Under the pieces are notes generated by a model that saw only the letters and a program-made list of their open reading frames with translations, had not been told where the DNA came from and made no database searches. This document shows, one piece after another, positions 9,419-19,261 of a DNA stretch of 64,000 nucleotides (the stretch's first letter is position 1; each line of letters begins with the position of its first letter). The translations under genes and the position numbers were made by a program. Source of the stretch: Spirochaetaceae bacterium (GTDB lineage Bacteria; Spirochaetota; Spirochaetia; B11-G9); the NCBI GenBank assembly GCA_015493635.1, contig WGCU01000027.1:1-64000 (forward strand). Reading direction: 5' to 3'.

Positions 9419-12337
9419 TTATGTACCTTCCTGTTTCAGCGGTTCGATATCTATGGAACCTCTGTCTTGGTTAAAGAATATCCGTATACTTTTTTTCTCT
9501 TGCTTAACCTCTAAAAACCTGCCATGACTTTCAAAAACAACACCCGGATACAACGTTCCCCGGATACGAATCTCAGAGGGAAAATGTTCTTCAAACTTTT
9601 CTTTTAAGGTAAAAAGCCGCACTCCCTTTCTCTCTATGGATTTCATAAGCAGCACCTTCTGTTTTCGTGCTTTCATGACATGGGATTGCTTCTCTTCTTT
9701 TTCAAAGCGGTTCATTAGAAAATCAAGTTTGGCTATCTGCGCTTTCAATTTTTCGAGGTCTTTTTCTTCCTTTTCAATTTGATCCTGAACAAGATAATTC
9801 TGGCCGAACGAAATCTCTGTCTTTATAATTTTTTTATTTCCGACATTATGTGCATTGAGGCCCCCTGTTGTTTTTATCTGTCCTCCAACAAGGTCTCCTT
9901 TGTCACTTATCAATGACAGGGCACCATTACACTTTACTCTGCATCTGAGACAGGAATTTTTTATTCTGATATTTCCAACCGCAAGAATAATAGCCTGTTC
10001 CGCAAAAGCCATATCGATATCTTTCTTTGACCGCAAAACAGCTTTCCCGCCGCCTATAACACCCTGCCCGATAATAATGGAATCACCGGATGAGATTAAT
10101 GAAGCATTGACACTTCCCGCTATCTGAACTTCACCCCCTGCCATAACAAAAAAGCCGGAGGTAACACTGCCGCCCACTTTTACAGAACCCGGGAACTTTA
10201 CATTTCCCTCCTTAAGACCTACATCGCCCTTGATAACATGAAAATTCCGTATCGAAATTTTCTTTGTATCGTAAAATAATTCGCCTCCTGTTTCAGCAAC
10301 AAGCGTTATATTCCCTTCATCATCTTTTTCCTGTGCTATATTTTCTCCTATCTCCAAATCAAGAGGGGGTGCTTTCTCTGCTTTTATTACCTTACCCGTA
10401 ATATCCCACCCGTCTTCAGCTGAAATATCAGGAGACAGGATGGTTCCAAGTTTCATACCCTTCGTTATAACGGTAATGTTGTCCTGATTTTTATAATCAG
10501 CACTCCCGTCAGCACTTATGGAGACGTTTGAATTCTCTTTGATATCTATGAGCAGCTTAAACCGGCTCTTCCCTTCCTGAACCGGCTCCTTACCGGCAGC
10601 AACAGGGACATTTTCACAATCAGTTCCCGCGTTTATCCCTTCCAGGATCAGTGAAATACTTTCTTCATCAATTCCTTTTACAATACCACGTTCTTTAAGG
10701 GCTTTCCGGATAGCTTCACCGTTTATGCCTGCTTCTTTCCCGCCATGCACCGTAACATAGGCATGCATGTGGTCATCCGCAACATCAACCGTCAACGCAC
10801 TTTGACTGTTGTACACAACTTTCAAAGAAATAATGCCCGCTTCGTCCTCACTGTAAAGCAGAACCCCGTCTATTTCAGAAGTAATGGTTCCAGCTTCCTG
10901 CCTGAGATGTTCAAGAACATGAATCTCCGGAGGGTCTCCTTCTATTCCCGGGAGTACTTTCCCGTACACATCCCTGCCCGGAGGTCCTGCTTTCATGCCG
11001 GTAACTGATGCAACAATTGAATCTTTGTCCACCGAAGCACACTTCTGGACATTGGAAAGGGGGAAATCTTCATCGTTGTCATTTATTTGTTTAAGGAATG
11101 CTTTACATTCTCCGGGCTCCATAAAAGAACACTCAAACGCCAGCGATCCGGGTTCGCCTTTACCGGGAGCCTTTCCTTCCGAAAGAACATAGTCTTTCAA
11201 AACTTTCTCGGTACTCCGGTAAAAAGCAACAAGATCCTCTTTTATCTTTTTATAATTGAGCCCGATAAATCCGCTTTTCTTAATTGCCTCACCTATATTA
11301 CTCAATTTCAGCGGTTTTCCCTTCCCGCTGCCCTTTTCAATAGTAAGCAGTCCTTTCAGCCCATCTTCCGATACAAAAATAGTGTAGGAAGCATCCTTAT
11401 CCACAGAAAGCGGATAATTTTCCAGATATGCACCGGTATTGATCGTTTCATTAATTACTTTTGTAATTCTATCAGGAGATATAAGATCTGATTCTGAAAA
11501 TCCAAACTCAAGGGTTTTTTTTATGATACTCTGCGCGGGAGGGGGAGAGGCCAGTTCATCACCCGTTTTAAGATTCAAATAAGGTGTCGCATTATCTTTT
11601 GAGAGAACTACTTCCCAGAAATGATTTTTAAAAGGTATAATCTCGACCCAGTTCTCACCCCGCCGCACAAACCCCGAGACTTCGGCTGTCAGACGGTTCT
11701 TTTCCGCTTTAATTCCGTTGCCGCAGAATATTGTCTCATGAACCGGCTCACCGGGATCCAGGGTTTCCCCCGTAACAGAGAGACCTTCTTTCCCTTCCGT
11801 GGGATTTCCTTTTTCCGCAAGGATCATCCCTGCATCCGCCCACCCGGTTGCTATAACCGCGGGGTTTACCACCACCGGTACCTTTTTGATTCTTTTTTCC
11901 ACAACGGTAACAAGTTTTACTGATTCTTTTTTAAAGGGAAACTTTGCTTTCTCCCTTACTTTTTTCTTGACCTTAACCTTTTCGACCTTCTCTTCGAACA
12001 ACTCCGGGTCCAGCGCTGTTTTAAAGAGTCTTTCCGCGTCAGGGATCAGTTCATCCGGAATGGGCATTTCTTTCCAGGTATAGATACCGTCAGAAGGGGA
12101 AACAGGCGGCGTTCCCTCTGCTATAAGAAAAGAAACCTCTCCCGTATTCTGTTCAATCTGCGTTAAGAATGTTTCTATCTTTTTACTTCCCTCTTCCAAT
12201 GAAATCCCGGATTTTTTAAGCAGCAAATCAATACCCTGACGAGTGCAGATCTCTCCGCTGTCATCTGGAGAGAAAACGAGATGAGCCTGCAGTGCCGAGT
12301 CATCAACTTGTAAAGAAACAGTACCTTTTTTACCCAT
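9419..12337 (-). CDS. FapA family protein (DUF342), large
   Basis: 'GDVGLKEGNVKFPGSVKVGGSVTSGFFVMAGGEVQIAGSVNASLISSGDSIIIGQGVIGGG' beta-helix-like FapA core. Confidence 0.87.
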   Translation of the reverse strand: MGKKGTVSLQVDDSALQAHLVFSPDDSGEICTRQGIDLLLKKSGISLEEGSKKIETFLTQIEQNTGEVSFLIAEGTPPVSPSDGIYTWKEMPIPDELIPDAERLFKTALDPELFEEKVEKVKVKKKVREKAKFPFKKESVKLVTVVEKRIKKVPVVVNPAVIATGWADAGMILAEKGNPTEGKEGLSVTGETLDPGEPVHETIFCGNGIKAEKNRLTAEVSGFVRRGENWVEIIPFKNHFWEVVLSKDNATPYLNLKTGDELASPPPAQSIIKKTLEFGFSESDLISPDRITKVINETINTGAYLENYPLSVDKDASYTIFVSEDGLKGLLTIEKGSGKGKPLKLSNIGEAIKKSGFIGLNYKKIKEDLVAFYRSTEKVLKDYVLSEGKAPGKGEPGSLAFECSFMEPGECKAFLKQINDNDEDFPLSNVQKCASVDKDSIVASVTGMKAGPPGRDVYGKVLPGIEGDPPEIHVLEHLRQEAGTITSEIDGVLLYSEDEAGIISLKVVYNSQSALTVDVADDHMHAYVTVHGGKEAGINGEAIRKALKERGIVKGIDEESISLILEGINAGTDCENVPVAAGKEPVQEGKSRFKLLIDIKENSNVSISADGSADYKNQDNITVITKGMKLGTILSPDISAEDGWDITGKVIKAEKAPPLDLEIGENIAQEKDDEGNITLVAETGGELFYDTKKISIRNFHVIKGDVGLKEGNVKFPGSVKVGGSVTSGFFVMAGGEVQIAGSVNASLISSGDSIIIGQGVIGGGKAVLRSKKDIDMAFAEQAIILAVGNIRIKNSCLRCRVKCNGALSLISDKGDLVGGQIKTTGGLNAHNVGNKKIIKTEISFGQNYLVQDQIEKEEKDLEKLKAQIAKLDFLMNRFEKEEKQSHVMKARKQKVLLMKSIERKGVRLFTLKEKFEEHFPSEIRIRGTLYPGVVFESHGRFLEVKQEKKSIRIFFNQDRGSIDIEPLKQEGT

Positions 12338-12340
12338 AAG

Positions 12341-13489
12341 CTACATTGTAAATCCTTCTTCGATTGCCTTTGATAATTGGGTTTTAATAAAGTGATTCTC
12401 CTTTTTTAAAGCCGTAATCTCATATTGCTGAGCTTTAATGGTATCAATAAGATCTCCCTCAGCAAGAGCGCCGCTGTGAAGCATCTCTTCCATCGTTTCA
12501 GCTTTAACGTTGAAATCTATCTCGGCTTCCATGTTTGCTGTTATATAGCTGTTCTTCAACCCTTCGATATCGGGAGTAAAGAATCTGTCATCATCCTTCT
12601 GAATCAATTTATCAGCTATCCGGTACAGCGCCTGGCTGAGCACACACTCCGGTTTGTATTTTATAACCGGAAGCCTTGAATTCAGGGCTATTTCCTGGTA
12701 GTGATCAAAATAAATAACACCAAGATGTTCCATATCAACACCGAGATATTCTTTGGTAGATCTCCGTATTTTATCAGCTTTGGCAGCATCCTTGGGGTTT
12801 TCCAGCATGTTAAGAATAAGCATGGGATGAAAGTTCTTCATCCGTTCCTGATACTTGAGATAACTTTCCGGATCATCATGCTTAATCCTTTCCAGAAGCT
12901 TTGGAATATACACTTTCTGCAGTGATGTCCCCTCTTTTCGAAGTTTCTCAAGATACATCCCGGCAGGAGATTTTTTACTGAAAATGCTGGTCATGAGTCT
13001 GAAAACAGTATTTTTCAGAAAAAGATAGGCATTCAAGGTAGACGTTAACGTAGGAGCAGTAACAATAACACCCATTGAAGAACTCAGGAAAAAATCTATG
13101 GTATTAAAACTTGTACCGGCTCCCAGATCAAGAATAAGAAAATCAGCATCAAGCGTAAATAATTTACGGATCAGTTTTGTTTTCTGTCCGGTTTTAAGAT
13201 TTGCCATTCCCGGTATCTCCGCGTCTCCCGGGATAAACCGCAGGTTTTTATAATCTGTATCAATAATAATATCTTCAAAACTCAGATTACTGCTTGTAAG
13301 AAACGTACCTATGCCCTGTTTTACCGCTCCAATACCCAATATAAGATGAAGATTAGATGCTCCAAGGTCCAGATCAGCAAGGATTACTTTTTTACCTGCT
13401 TCAGCCAGAGCAATTGCAATATTAGAAGCAAATAAAGATTTCCCAACACCGCCTTTACCGCTCGCTACCGGTAATACATGCATCAACAC
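12341..13489 (-). CDS. MinD/ParA-family P-loop ATPase (FlhG-like)
   Basis: Deviant Walker A 'VASGKGGVGKSLFASNIAIALAEAGKKVILADLDLGASNLH'. Confidence 0.9.
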   Translation of the reverse strand: MLMHVLPVASGKGGVGKSLFASNIAIALAEAGKKVILADLDLGASNLHLILGIGAVKQGIGTFLTSSNLSFEDIIIDTDYKNLRFIPGDAEIPGMANLKTGQKTKLIRKLFTLDADFLILDLGAGTSFNTIDFFLSSSMGVIVTAPTLTSTLNAYLFLKNTVFRLMTSIFSKKSPAGMYLEKLRKEGTSLQKVYIPKLLERIKHDDPESYLKYQERMKNFHPMLILNMLENPKDAAKADKIRRSTKEYLGVDMEHLGVIYFDHYQEIALNSRLPVIKYKPECVLSQALYRIADKLIQKDDDRFFTPDIEGLKNSYITANMEAEIDFNVKAETMEEMLHSGALAEGDLIDTIKAQQYEITALKKENHFIKTQLSKAIEEGFTM

Positions 13490-13594
13490 ACTCCCTGTCT
13501 TTTCTGATACGGCTAGTTTATGCTATGGTTATTCAGACGTCAATACTTGACAAACAGCATAAAAAAAAGAATAACAAAGAATACGGAGTTTACT

Positions 13595-15010
13595 ATGAAA
13601 AATAAAGAGCGCTTTTTATGGATTGCTGTTACGGTATTTCTTGCCGCAAGTTCAGTTTTTCTGCTTGTTGCGCCAAAAGCAATTGCTTCCCCGTCATCGA
13701 ATGAAACAAAAGAATATCTTGGCCGGTTTGAATATCTGTTTCAGTTTCTTCTACAGAATTATGTGGATAAAGTACCACCGAAACAGCTGTATGAAGGAGC
13801 TCTCAAAGGGATGTTTGACAGCTTGAATGATCCCTATTCCTACTATCTGACTGCCAATGATATGCAGAAAATGAATGATACTACCGTGGGAGAATTCGGA
13901 GGAGTGGGGTTATATATATCAAAACCCGCAAAAAACGATACCGAAGATGACCCGTACGCAAAGTACGTCCGGGTTGTTGCCCCGATTGAAGGTACTCCCG
14001 CCTACAAAGCAGGACTCCATGCAGGAGACTACATTACAAAAATAGAAAAAGAACCGGTAGATAAACTTTCTATCGATGATGTCGTACATAAACTCCGCGG
14101 AACTCCCGGAACTGAGGTTGAAGTTACTATTTTACGAAGTAAAGATATCGTTTTCAAGAAAAAGATCAGACGGGCAATTATAGAAATTCCAACTGTCAAA
14201 GAAGCAATGATTCCCGGAGGTATTGCGTATCTTCGGATAATCCAGTTTACACCCTATACCGATGACCGGGTAAAAGAAGCCATCCGGTACTTTGAAAAAA
14301 ACAACTATACATCCCTTATAATTGATGTAAGGGGAAATCCGGGCGGTCTTCTTGATACGGTGGCAAAGGTTGCTGACTTTTTTCTTTCCAGCGGTACCAT
14401 TGTCAGCACTAAATCCCGTATCAAAAGTGAAAATGAAGTATTTACCGCTCACAGATCCATTTTGGTTCCTAAAAATATCCCCATAGCTGTTCTTATTGAC
14501 AAAGGTTCTGCTTCCGCGGCTGAAATTCTGGCAGGAGCTCTCAAGGATACCAAAAGAGCAGTTCTGGTAGGAGAAACTTCATTTGGGAAGGGATCGGTTC
14601 AAAAAATAATGCCCTTCCATGACGGCGGTGTTAAACTGACTATTGCGAAGTACTATACACCTTCAGGAGTAAATATTGATAAAATCGGAATCAAACCTGA
14701 TGTGGAAGTAAAAGAGAAAAAACTTACTGATGCTGAAACGAAAGCTCTTGGTACCATTCTTAAAGAAAACCTTATTACTCAGTTTGTGGATAACAATCCT
14801 GAAATTACTCCTGCAATGGAAGCATCCTTCATCAAGGGCCTCCATAAAAAAGGCATAAAACTAGATGACAGAATCCTTAAAAAGCTTATCCGGAACGAAA
14901 TTGATCTCCATATGGATGTTCCTCCTGTCTATGACCTTGAATTTGATTTGACACTTCAGGAAGCTGTCAGACTTATTAAAACAGGCCAGATAAAGGGAAT
15001 GGAGAAATGA
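13595..15010 (+). CDS. S41 family C-terminal processing peptidase
   Basis: PDZ plus S41 'IDKGSASAAEILAGALKDTKRAVLVGETSFGKGSVQ'; start chosen at MKNKERF before a signal/TM segment. Confidence 0.93.
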   Translation: MKNKERFLWIAVTVFLAASSVFLLVAPKAIASPSSNETKEYLGRFEYLFQFLLQNYVDKVPPKQLYEGALKGMFDSLNDPYSYYLTANDMQKMNDTTVGEFGGVGLYISKPAKNDTEDDPYAKYVRVVAPIEGTPAYKAGLHAGDYITKIEKEPVDKLSIDDVVHKLRGTPGTEVEVTILRSKDIVFKKKIRRAIIEIPTVKEAMIPGGIAYLRIIQFTPYTDDRVKEAIRYFEKNNYTSLIIDVRGNPGGLLDTVAKVADFFLSSGTIVSTKSRIKSENEVFTAHRSILVPKNIPIAVLIDKGSASAAEILAGALKDTKRAVLVGETSFGKGSVQKIMPFHDGGVKLTIAKYYTPSGVNIDKIGIKPDVEVKEKKLTDAETKALGTILKENLITQFVDNNPEITPAMEASFIKGLHKKGIKLDDRILKKLIRNEIDLHMDVPPVYDLEFDLTLQEAVRLIKTGQIKGMEK

Positions 15011-15408
15011 TTTCCCGGCACTTTTCGGTTCATACCGCCAGGAGCAGTGAGTTTGTAAATATTACTGCTTCTCTGCAGGATTTTCTTCAAAAGAACAATT
15101 CTGCAGACGGTATGTGTCTTGTATTTGTTCCGCACACAACCTGTGGAATTACCATAAATGAGAATGCGGACCCTGATGTACAAAGAGACATCCTGATGGA
15201 ACTTGGTAAAATTGTCCCTTTACGTGACGGATACAGGCATAGTGAAGGTAATTCGGCCGCTCATATCAAAGCCAGTGCCATGGGGTCCAGTGTTACCATT
15301 CCCGTAGTACAGGGGAAACTTGTTCTCGGTATATGGCAGGGAGTATACCTCTGTGAGTTTGACGGTCCGAGAACCAGAAATGTACATGTAAGTTTTATAT
15401 CAGGATAG
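15007..15408 (+). CDS. YjbQ/UPF0047 family protein
   Basis: 'VFVPHTTCGITINENADPDVQRDI', 'HIKASAMGSSVTIPV..GKLVLGIWQGVYLCEFDGPR'. Confidence 0.92.
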   Translation: MISRHFSVHTARSSEFVNITASLQDFLQKNNSADGMCLVFVPHTTCGITINENADPDVQRDILMELGKIVPLRDGYRHSEGNSAAHIKASAMGSSVTIPVVQGKLVLGIWQGVYLCEFDGPRTRNVHVSFISG

Positions 15409-15409
15409 T

Positions 15410-16168
15410 ATGCGCTCTTTACTGCTCCCGGACTTTTTTTCAGGTGAAAAAACACTCTCCCTCACGGGAAAAGAATACCATTATCTTGTACACGTCCTGC
15501 GCCTGAAAGAAGATGATACCTTCCCCGGGCAGGACAAGGGTGGTAATCTTTTTTCTCTGCGCGTTCTTTCCATTACCAACCATTCCCTGGAATTGGAAGC
15601 TGTTCCCCTTACCGGACATTATATGGATAGTTTCTCTGAGATTACTCTGTATCAGTGTATCTGCAAGGGTAAAAAGATGGACAGGATTATCCGGCAGGCC
15701 ACAGAAGCAGGGGTAAAAACAATAGTACCTCTTCTCTCTGAATATACTGTTCCCCGCATTGATGGAAAAGAAGGGAAGCATAAAATTGACCGGTGGAACA
15801 GAATTATAAAAGAAGCTCTCCAGCAAAGCGGATCCCGGGTAATTACTGAAATAAAGAAACCCTGCTCTCTATTGAATCTTCCGGAAAAATCAAAAAAAAA
15901 GGAAATAAAGCTCTTTTTTCACCAGAGCCCCCTTGAAAACCATTCTTTACATGAGTATCTTTGCGAATATCCGGAAGCAGTTTCCCTCCTTGTAGGACCT
16001 GAAGGGGGGCTGTCACAAAATGAGACCGGATTTTTACTGAAAACCGGTTTTAAACCGGTTATGTTGAAAACAAATATTTTACGGGCGGAGACAGCAGCCC
16101 TCTATGCTATTGGTGCAGTTCAAAGTATCCTAACGGAGAGAGAAGATTGGCAGTTAATAACACACTAA
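15410..16168 (+). CDS. rsmE: 16S rRNA (uracil(1498)-N(3))-methyltransferase
   Basis: SPOUT motif 'LLVGPEGGLSQNE', 'LKTNILRAETAALYAIGAVQ'. Confidence 0.92.
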   Translation: MRSLLLPDFFSGEKTLSLTGKEYHYLVHVLRLKEDDTFPGQDKGGNLFSLRVLSITNHSLELEAVPLTGHYMDSFSEITLYQCICKGKKMDRIIRQATEAGVKTIVPLLSEYTVPRIDGKEGKHKIDRWNRIIKEALQQSGSRVITEIKKPCSLLNLPEKSKKKEIKLFFHQSPLENHSLHEYLCEYPEAVSLLVGPEGGLSQNETGFLLKTGFKPVMLKTNILRAETAALYAIGAVQSILTEREDWQLITH

Positions 16169-16893
16169 AAAGAATCCACATTTTTAATATTCCGATAGAT
16201 ATTCTTCCTGATGAAGCGTTTGATGATACCATACGGGACCTTCTTGCTGACAAGGGACAGCATCAGATTGTTTTTCTCTCTTTCGACGGTTTATTAAAGG
16301 CCCGGAGGAATAATGATTTTGCAAGGGCAGTTGCCCAGGCGAGCCTTGTTATTCCCACTTCCAAAAGGATCCTGAGCGCTGCACGGTTTCTGAAACTTCC
16401 GGTACCGGTACGGTATATGCCGTTTACCTTTGTTATAAAACTTCTTGGTACCTTGGAGAAATATAAAAAGACACTCTATCTTGCAGGCATGAAACCCGCT
16501 CCCATCCAGGTTGTTTCAGGAAATCTCAGAGCATCTTTTCCCGGACTCAGCATAGTGGGGAGATGTGCCGGATACTTCAAAAAAGACAGTGAAAAAGACA
16601 TCACTCTAGCCATAAAAAAAGCTGCTCCTTCGCTGCTTCTCTGTGGAAACGGAATACCGGGGAAAAACGTATGGCTCTATAAAAATATGAAAAACTTTAA
16701 CGCGGGACTGTTTCTGTGGTGCGGGGAATGTTTTGAAATTTTTGCCGGGAAAAAAGAGCGTATATCCACAGAACACTGGGACGGTAGAATGTACTGGTTT
16801 TTTAAAGCCTTAAAAAAACCGTGGAGGATATGGAAACTATTCCCCTTCCTGGAATATCTTGTTCTCTTACTTATTGAAAAAATCAAACATTAA
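16147..16893 (+). CDS. WecG/TagA/CpsF family glycosyltransferase-like protein
   Basis: 'QHQIVFLSFDGLLKARRNNDFARAVAQASLVIPTSK'; TTG start; 22-bp overlap with rsmE. Confidence 0.7.
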   Translation: MAVNNTLKRIHIFNIPIDILPDEAFDDTIRDLLADKGQHQIVFLSFDGLLKARRNNDFARAVAQASLVIPTSKRILSAARFLKLPVPVRYMPFTFVIKLLGTLEKYKKTLYLAGMKPAPIQVVSGNLRASFPGLSIVGRCAGYFKKDSEKDITLAIKKAAPSLLLCGNGIPGKNVWLYKNMKNFNAGLFLWCGECFEIFAGKKERISTEHWDGRMYWFFKALKKPWRIWKLFPFLEYLVLLLIEKIKH

Positions 16894-17384
16894 AAGTCGT
16901 ACAATTTCAGGTATTCATAAAGAGCTTTGGTTTTGTTATCGGTGTTGTTGAATAAAATACCAATTCTTCGAGTAACTCCAGGTAACAGCATGACAACACC
17001 CAGTAAAAAGCTGATAAATCCCGGAAAAATCAGAAAGATACTTGCTGTAAAATTGCCTGCAAGCTGCATAAGAGACTTTTCAGGATAGATATCATTTTTA
17101 ATGTCCCGTTTAATCTTTTTTAAAACAAGAGCAACACGCCAGTACGCCAGTAAAAATCCCAAAAAACTGACAGCCATGACAGACCCCATCAGAACATATA
17201 TATTTACGTAACTGTCCGCATACATAAGAAAAAACATCTCGCCTACAGGTATCAATGACAGGAGAAGAAAGAGTATAAAAAGCTTCAGTACAAATCCTGT
17301 ATCAAAAAAACGTATAAGATCCCGAATTTCCAGCATAGAGGGAGGATACCATAACGACGTTTTAGGCGCAAGTAGAGCAAACAA
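16890..17384 (-). CDS. FxsA family membrane protein
   Basis: TM-rich; 'FLLLSLIPVGEMFFLM..','FPGFISFLLGVVMLLPGVTRRI'; start may be internal at 17336. Confidence 0.75.
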   Translation of the reverse strand: MFALLAPKTSLWYPPSMLEIRDLIRFFDTGFVLKLFILFLLLSLIPVGEMFFLMYADSYVNIYVLMGSVMAVSFLGFLLAYWRVALVLKKIKRDIKNDIYPEKSLMQLAGNFTASIFLIFPGFISFLLGVVMLLPGVTRRIGILFNNTDNKTKALYEYLKLYDF

Positions 17385-17422
17385 AAACAGAAGAACGCTT
17401 TTAGGTTTCGACTCTGGACTTT

Positions 17423-19261
17423 CTAAGGATTTATACCAAGCAGAGAAAGGATCTTACGTGTGGGAACTCCGTTTTTATCATATTTCTTAATGCGGTAGTA
17501 ATCCTTCAGCATGGGCTCAAGGGGTACTGCTTGAAACTGCTCCGGCAGGGTATCATCTTTTCTCCCTATTCCCATTTTTGTATTCATATACCGTTCCAGA
17601 ATATGAATCCTTCTTCCCGCGGTGATAAAGTCCTTCTGCGACAGTTTTATCCCGGTTATTGATTCGTAAGTCCCGTTCAAAATACCGAAGTTTAGAAAAA
17701 AAACAGCAAGAGCAGGAAAATGCTGCATGGCAATTTTAAGTATGAGAAAAGGGAAAATATTCACCGGAAAAGGTTCCAGTATGTAGGCAAAGGAGGTAAA
17801 CTGACAGGTTTGCAGTGAATTGAGTGCGGCATTGAAGTTTTCAAAAAAATCAACCCAGAACGCTTTGCTCCGGGTGGTATAAGGTTCCAGAAACCCGAAT
17901 AACACCTCCAGCGCCAGGGGGTATGCACTTAAGTGGCAGGCGCCCCGGTTAGCTGTTGCGTAACTGAGCCCCTGCCCCCAGGCACCCCGAGGATCATAGG
18001 CAGCCATCTCCAGCCCCTTTACCTGTATGGCAAAATCTTTTCCCCCGTACTTTTTACTTAAGTTTCTCGATCCCAGAGAGAGCTCTTTCCCCTCACCCCG
18101 GCGGTAAGCAATATCCTCGATAATTTTCGCAATATTGTTAATCTTTCCAAAACGCAGTTCCGTCTCCCGTAGCCCCTTCTCTCCCGCTTCCATGGCCCAG
18201 CTTACCGTACCGCCGGCGGATATGGTATCCATGCCAAGATCGTTCATGAGAAGGTTCCACTCCCCGATTTTATCAGAGTCGTAGTTGTCTATATTGGGTC
18301 CCCAAAGGCCCACTGTTTCATACTCGGGGATCTGTTTTACGATTCCATCCGGAAAGGTCCCCTTATGACCGCACTGAATAGAACAGGGGATACAGGAACT
18401 ATTTGTGGTACTGTACTTTTCAGCCATGGCTTCCCCGGATAAAACCCTGAAACGCTCGTCAGTCCGGTACGTGAAGTTTGTTACCGGAACATACCCGGCT
18501 GCAATCCCCGGAATCACGTTGGAAGCTGTTCCGAATCTGTTATATTTTTGTGAGAAGTCATTCTTTGTGATATAGAGGGAAGCCTTCTTTCGAATCTTTT
18601 TGAACATCGCTTCCTTCACCGGCCGTACCCGGTAGGCTCTTCCCCTGACTGCTACCGCCTTGAGGTTCTTCCCTCCCATAACGGCACCCATGCCGCCGCG
18701 CCCTAAAAACCGGTGACCCGACAGTATGTTCGCGTAAAGGACCCCGTTTTCTCCGGCAGGACCTATAACAAGATCACCGTCTTTTCCCGAAAGGTTCAGC
18801 ATTCCCTGAGCATCCCGGGTTGTCGTTCCCCAGAGGGAAGATGCATCATGGAACAGTACAGTCTCATCAGTTATTTCCAGCCAGGTCTGTGCTTTGGATT
18901 TCCCCAAAATTATCAAACCGTCGTATCCGGCTGTTTTCAGGGCTCCTCCAAAAGGGCCGCCGCAGGAAGAGGTTACCATTATTCCCGTCAGGGGAGATTT
19001 CGTTATCCCTGCAAACCGCGCTGAACAGACTGCTCCTGTTCCGGTAAGTACCCCTGCCATAAAAACAAGGGGATTCTCCTCTCCCAGAGGTTCAATATCG
19101 TCCAGACGGTTCGAAAACATATCGTAGTAAATTTTAAGCCCCAGCCCCTTTCCTCCAAGGTACATTTTACGGTCGTTACGATCGATTTTTACTATTTTCC
19201 AGCTCTTTTGCGAAAGATCAATTGTAAGAAGCTTGTTGGTAACTCCGATAATTTCTTTCAT
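17423..19261 (-). CDS. aldehyde ferredoxin oxidoreductase (AOR) family protein
   Basis: 'MYLGGKGLGLKIYYD', 'GRGGMGAVMGGKNLKAVAVRG', 'CIPCSIQCGHKG', 'LGMDTISAGGTVSWAME'. Confidence 0.92.
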   Translation of the reverse strand: MKEIIGVTNKLLTIDLSQKSWKIVKIDRNDRKMYLGGKGLGLKIYYDMFSNRLDDIEPLGEENPLVFMAGVLTGTGAVCSARFAGITKSPLTGIMVTSSCGGPFGGALKTAGYDGLIILGKSKAQTWLEITDETVLFHDASSLWGTTTRDAQGMLNLSGKDGDLVIGPAGENGVLYANILSGHRFLGRGGMGAVMGGKNLKAVAVRGRAYRVRPVKEAMFKKIRKKASLYITKNDFSQKYNRFGTASNVIPGIAAGYVPVTNFTYRTDERFRVLSGEAMAEKYSTTNSSCIPCSIQCGHKGTFPDGIVKQIPEYETVGLWGPNIDNYDSDKIGEWNLLMNDLGMDTISAGGTVSWAMEAGEKGLRETELRFGKINNIAKIIEDIAYRRGEGKELSLGSRNLSKKYGGKDFAIQVKGLEMAAYDPRGAWGQGLSYATANRGACHLSAYPLALEVLFGFLEPYTTRSKAFWVDFFENFNAALNSLQTCQFTSFAYILEPFPVNIFPFLILKIAMQHFPALAVFFLNFGILNGTYESITGIKLSQKDFITAGRRIHILERYMNTKMGIGRKDDTLPEQFQAVPLEPMLKDYYRIKKYDKNGVPTRKILSLLGINP

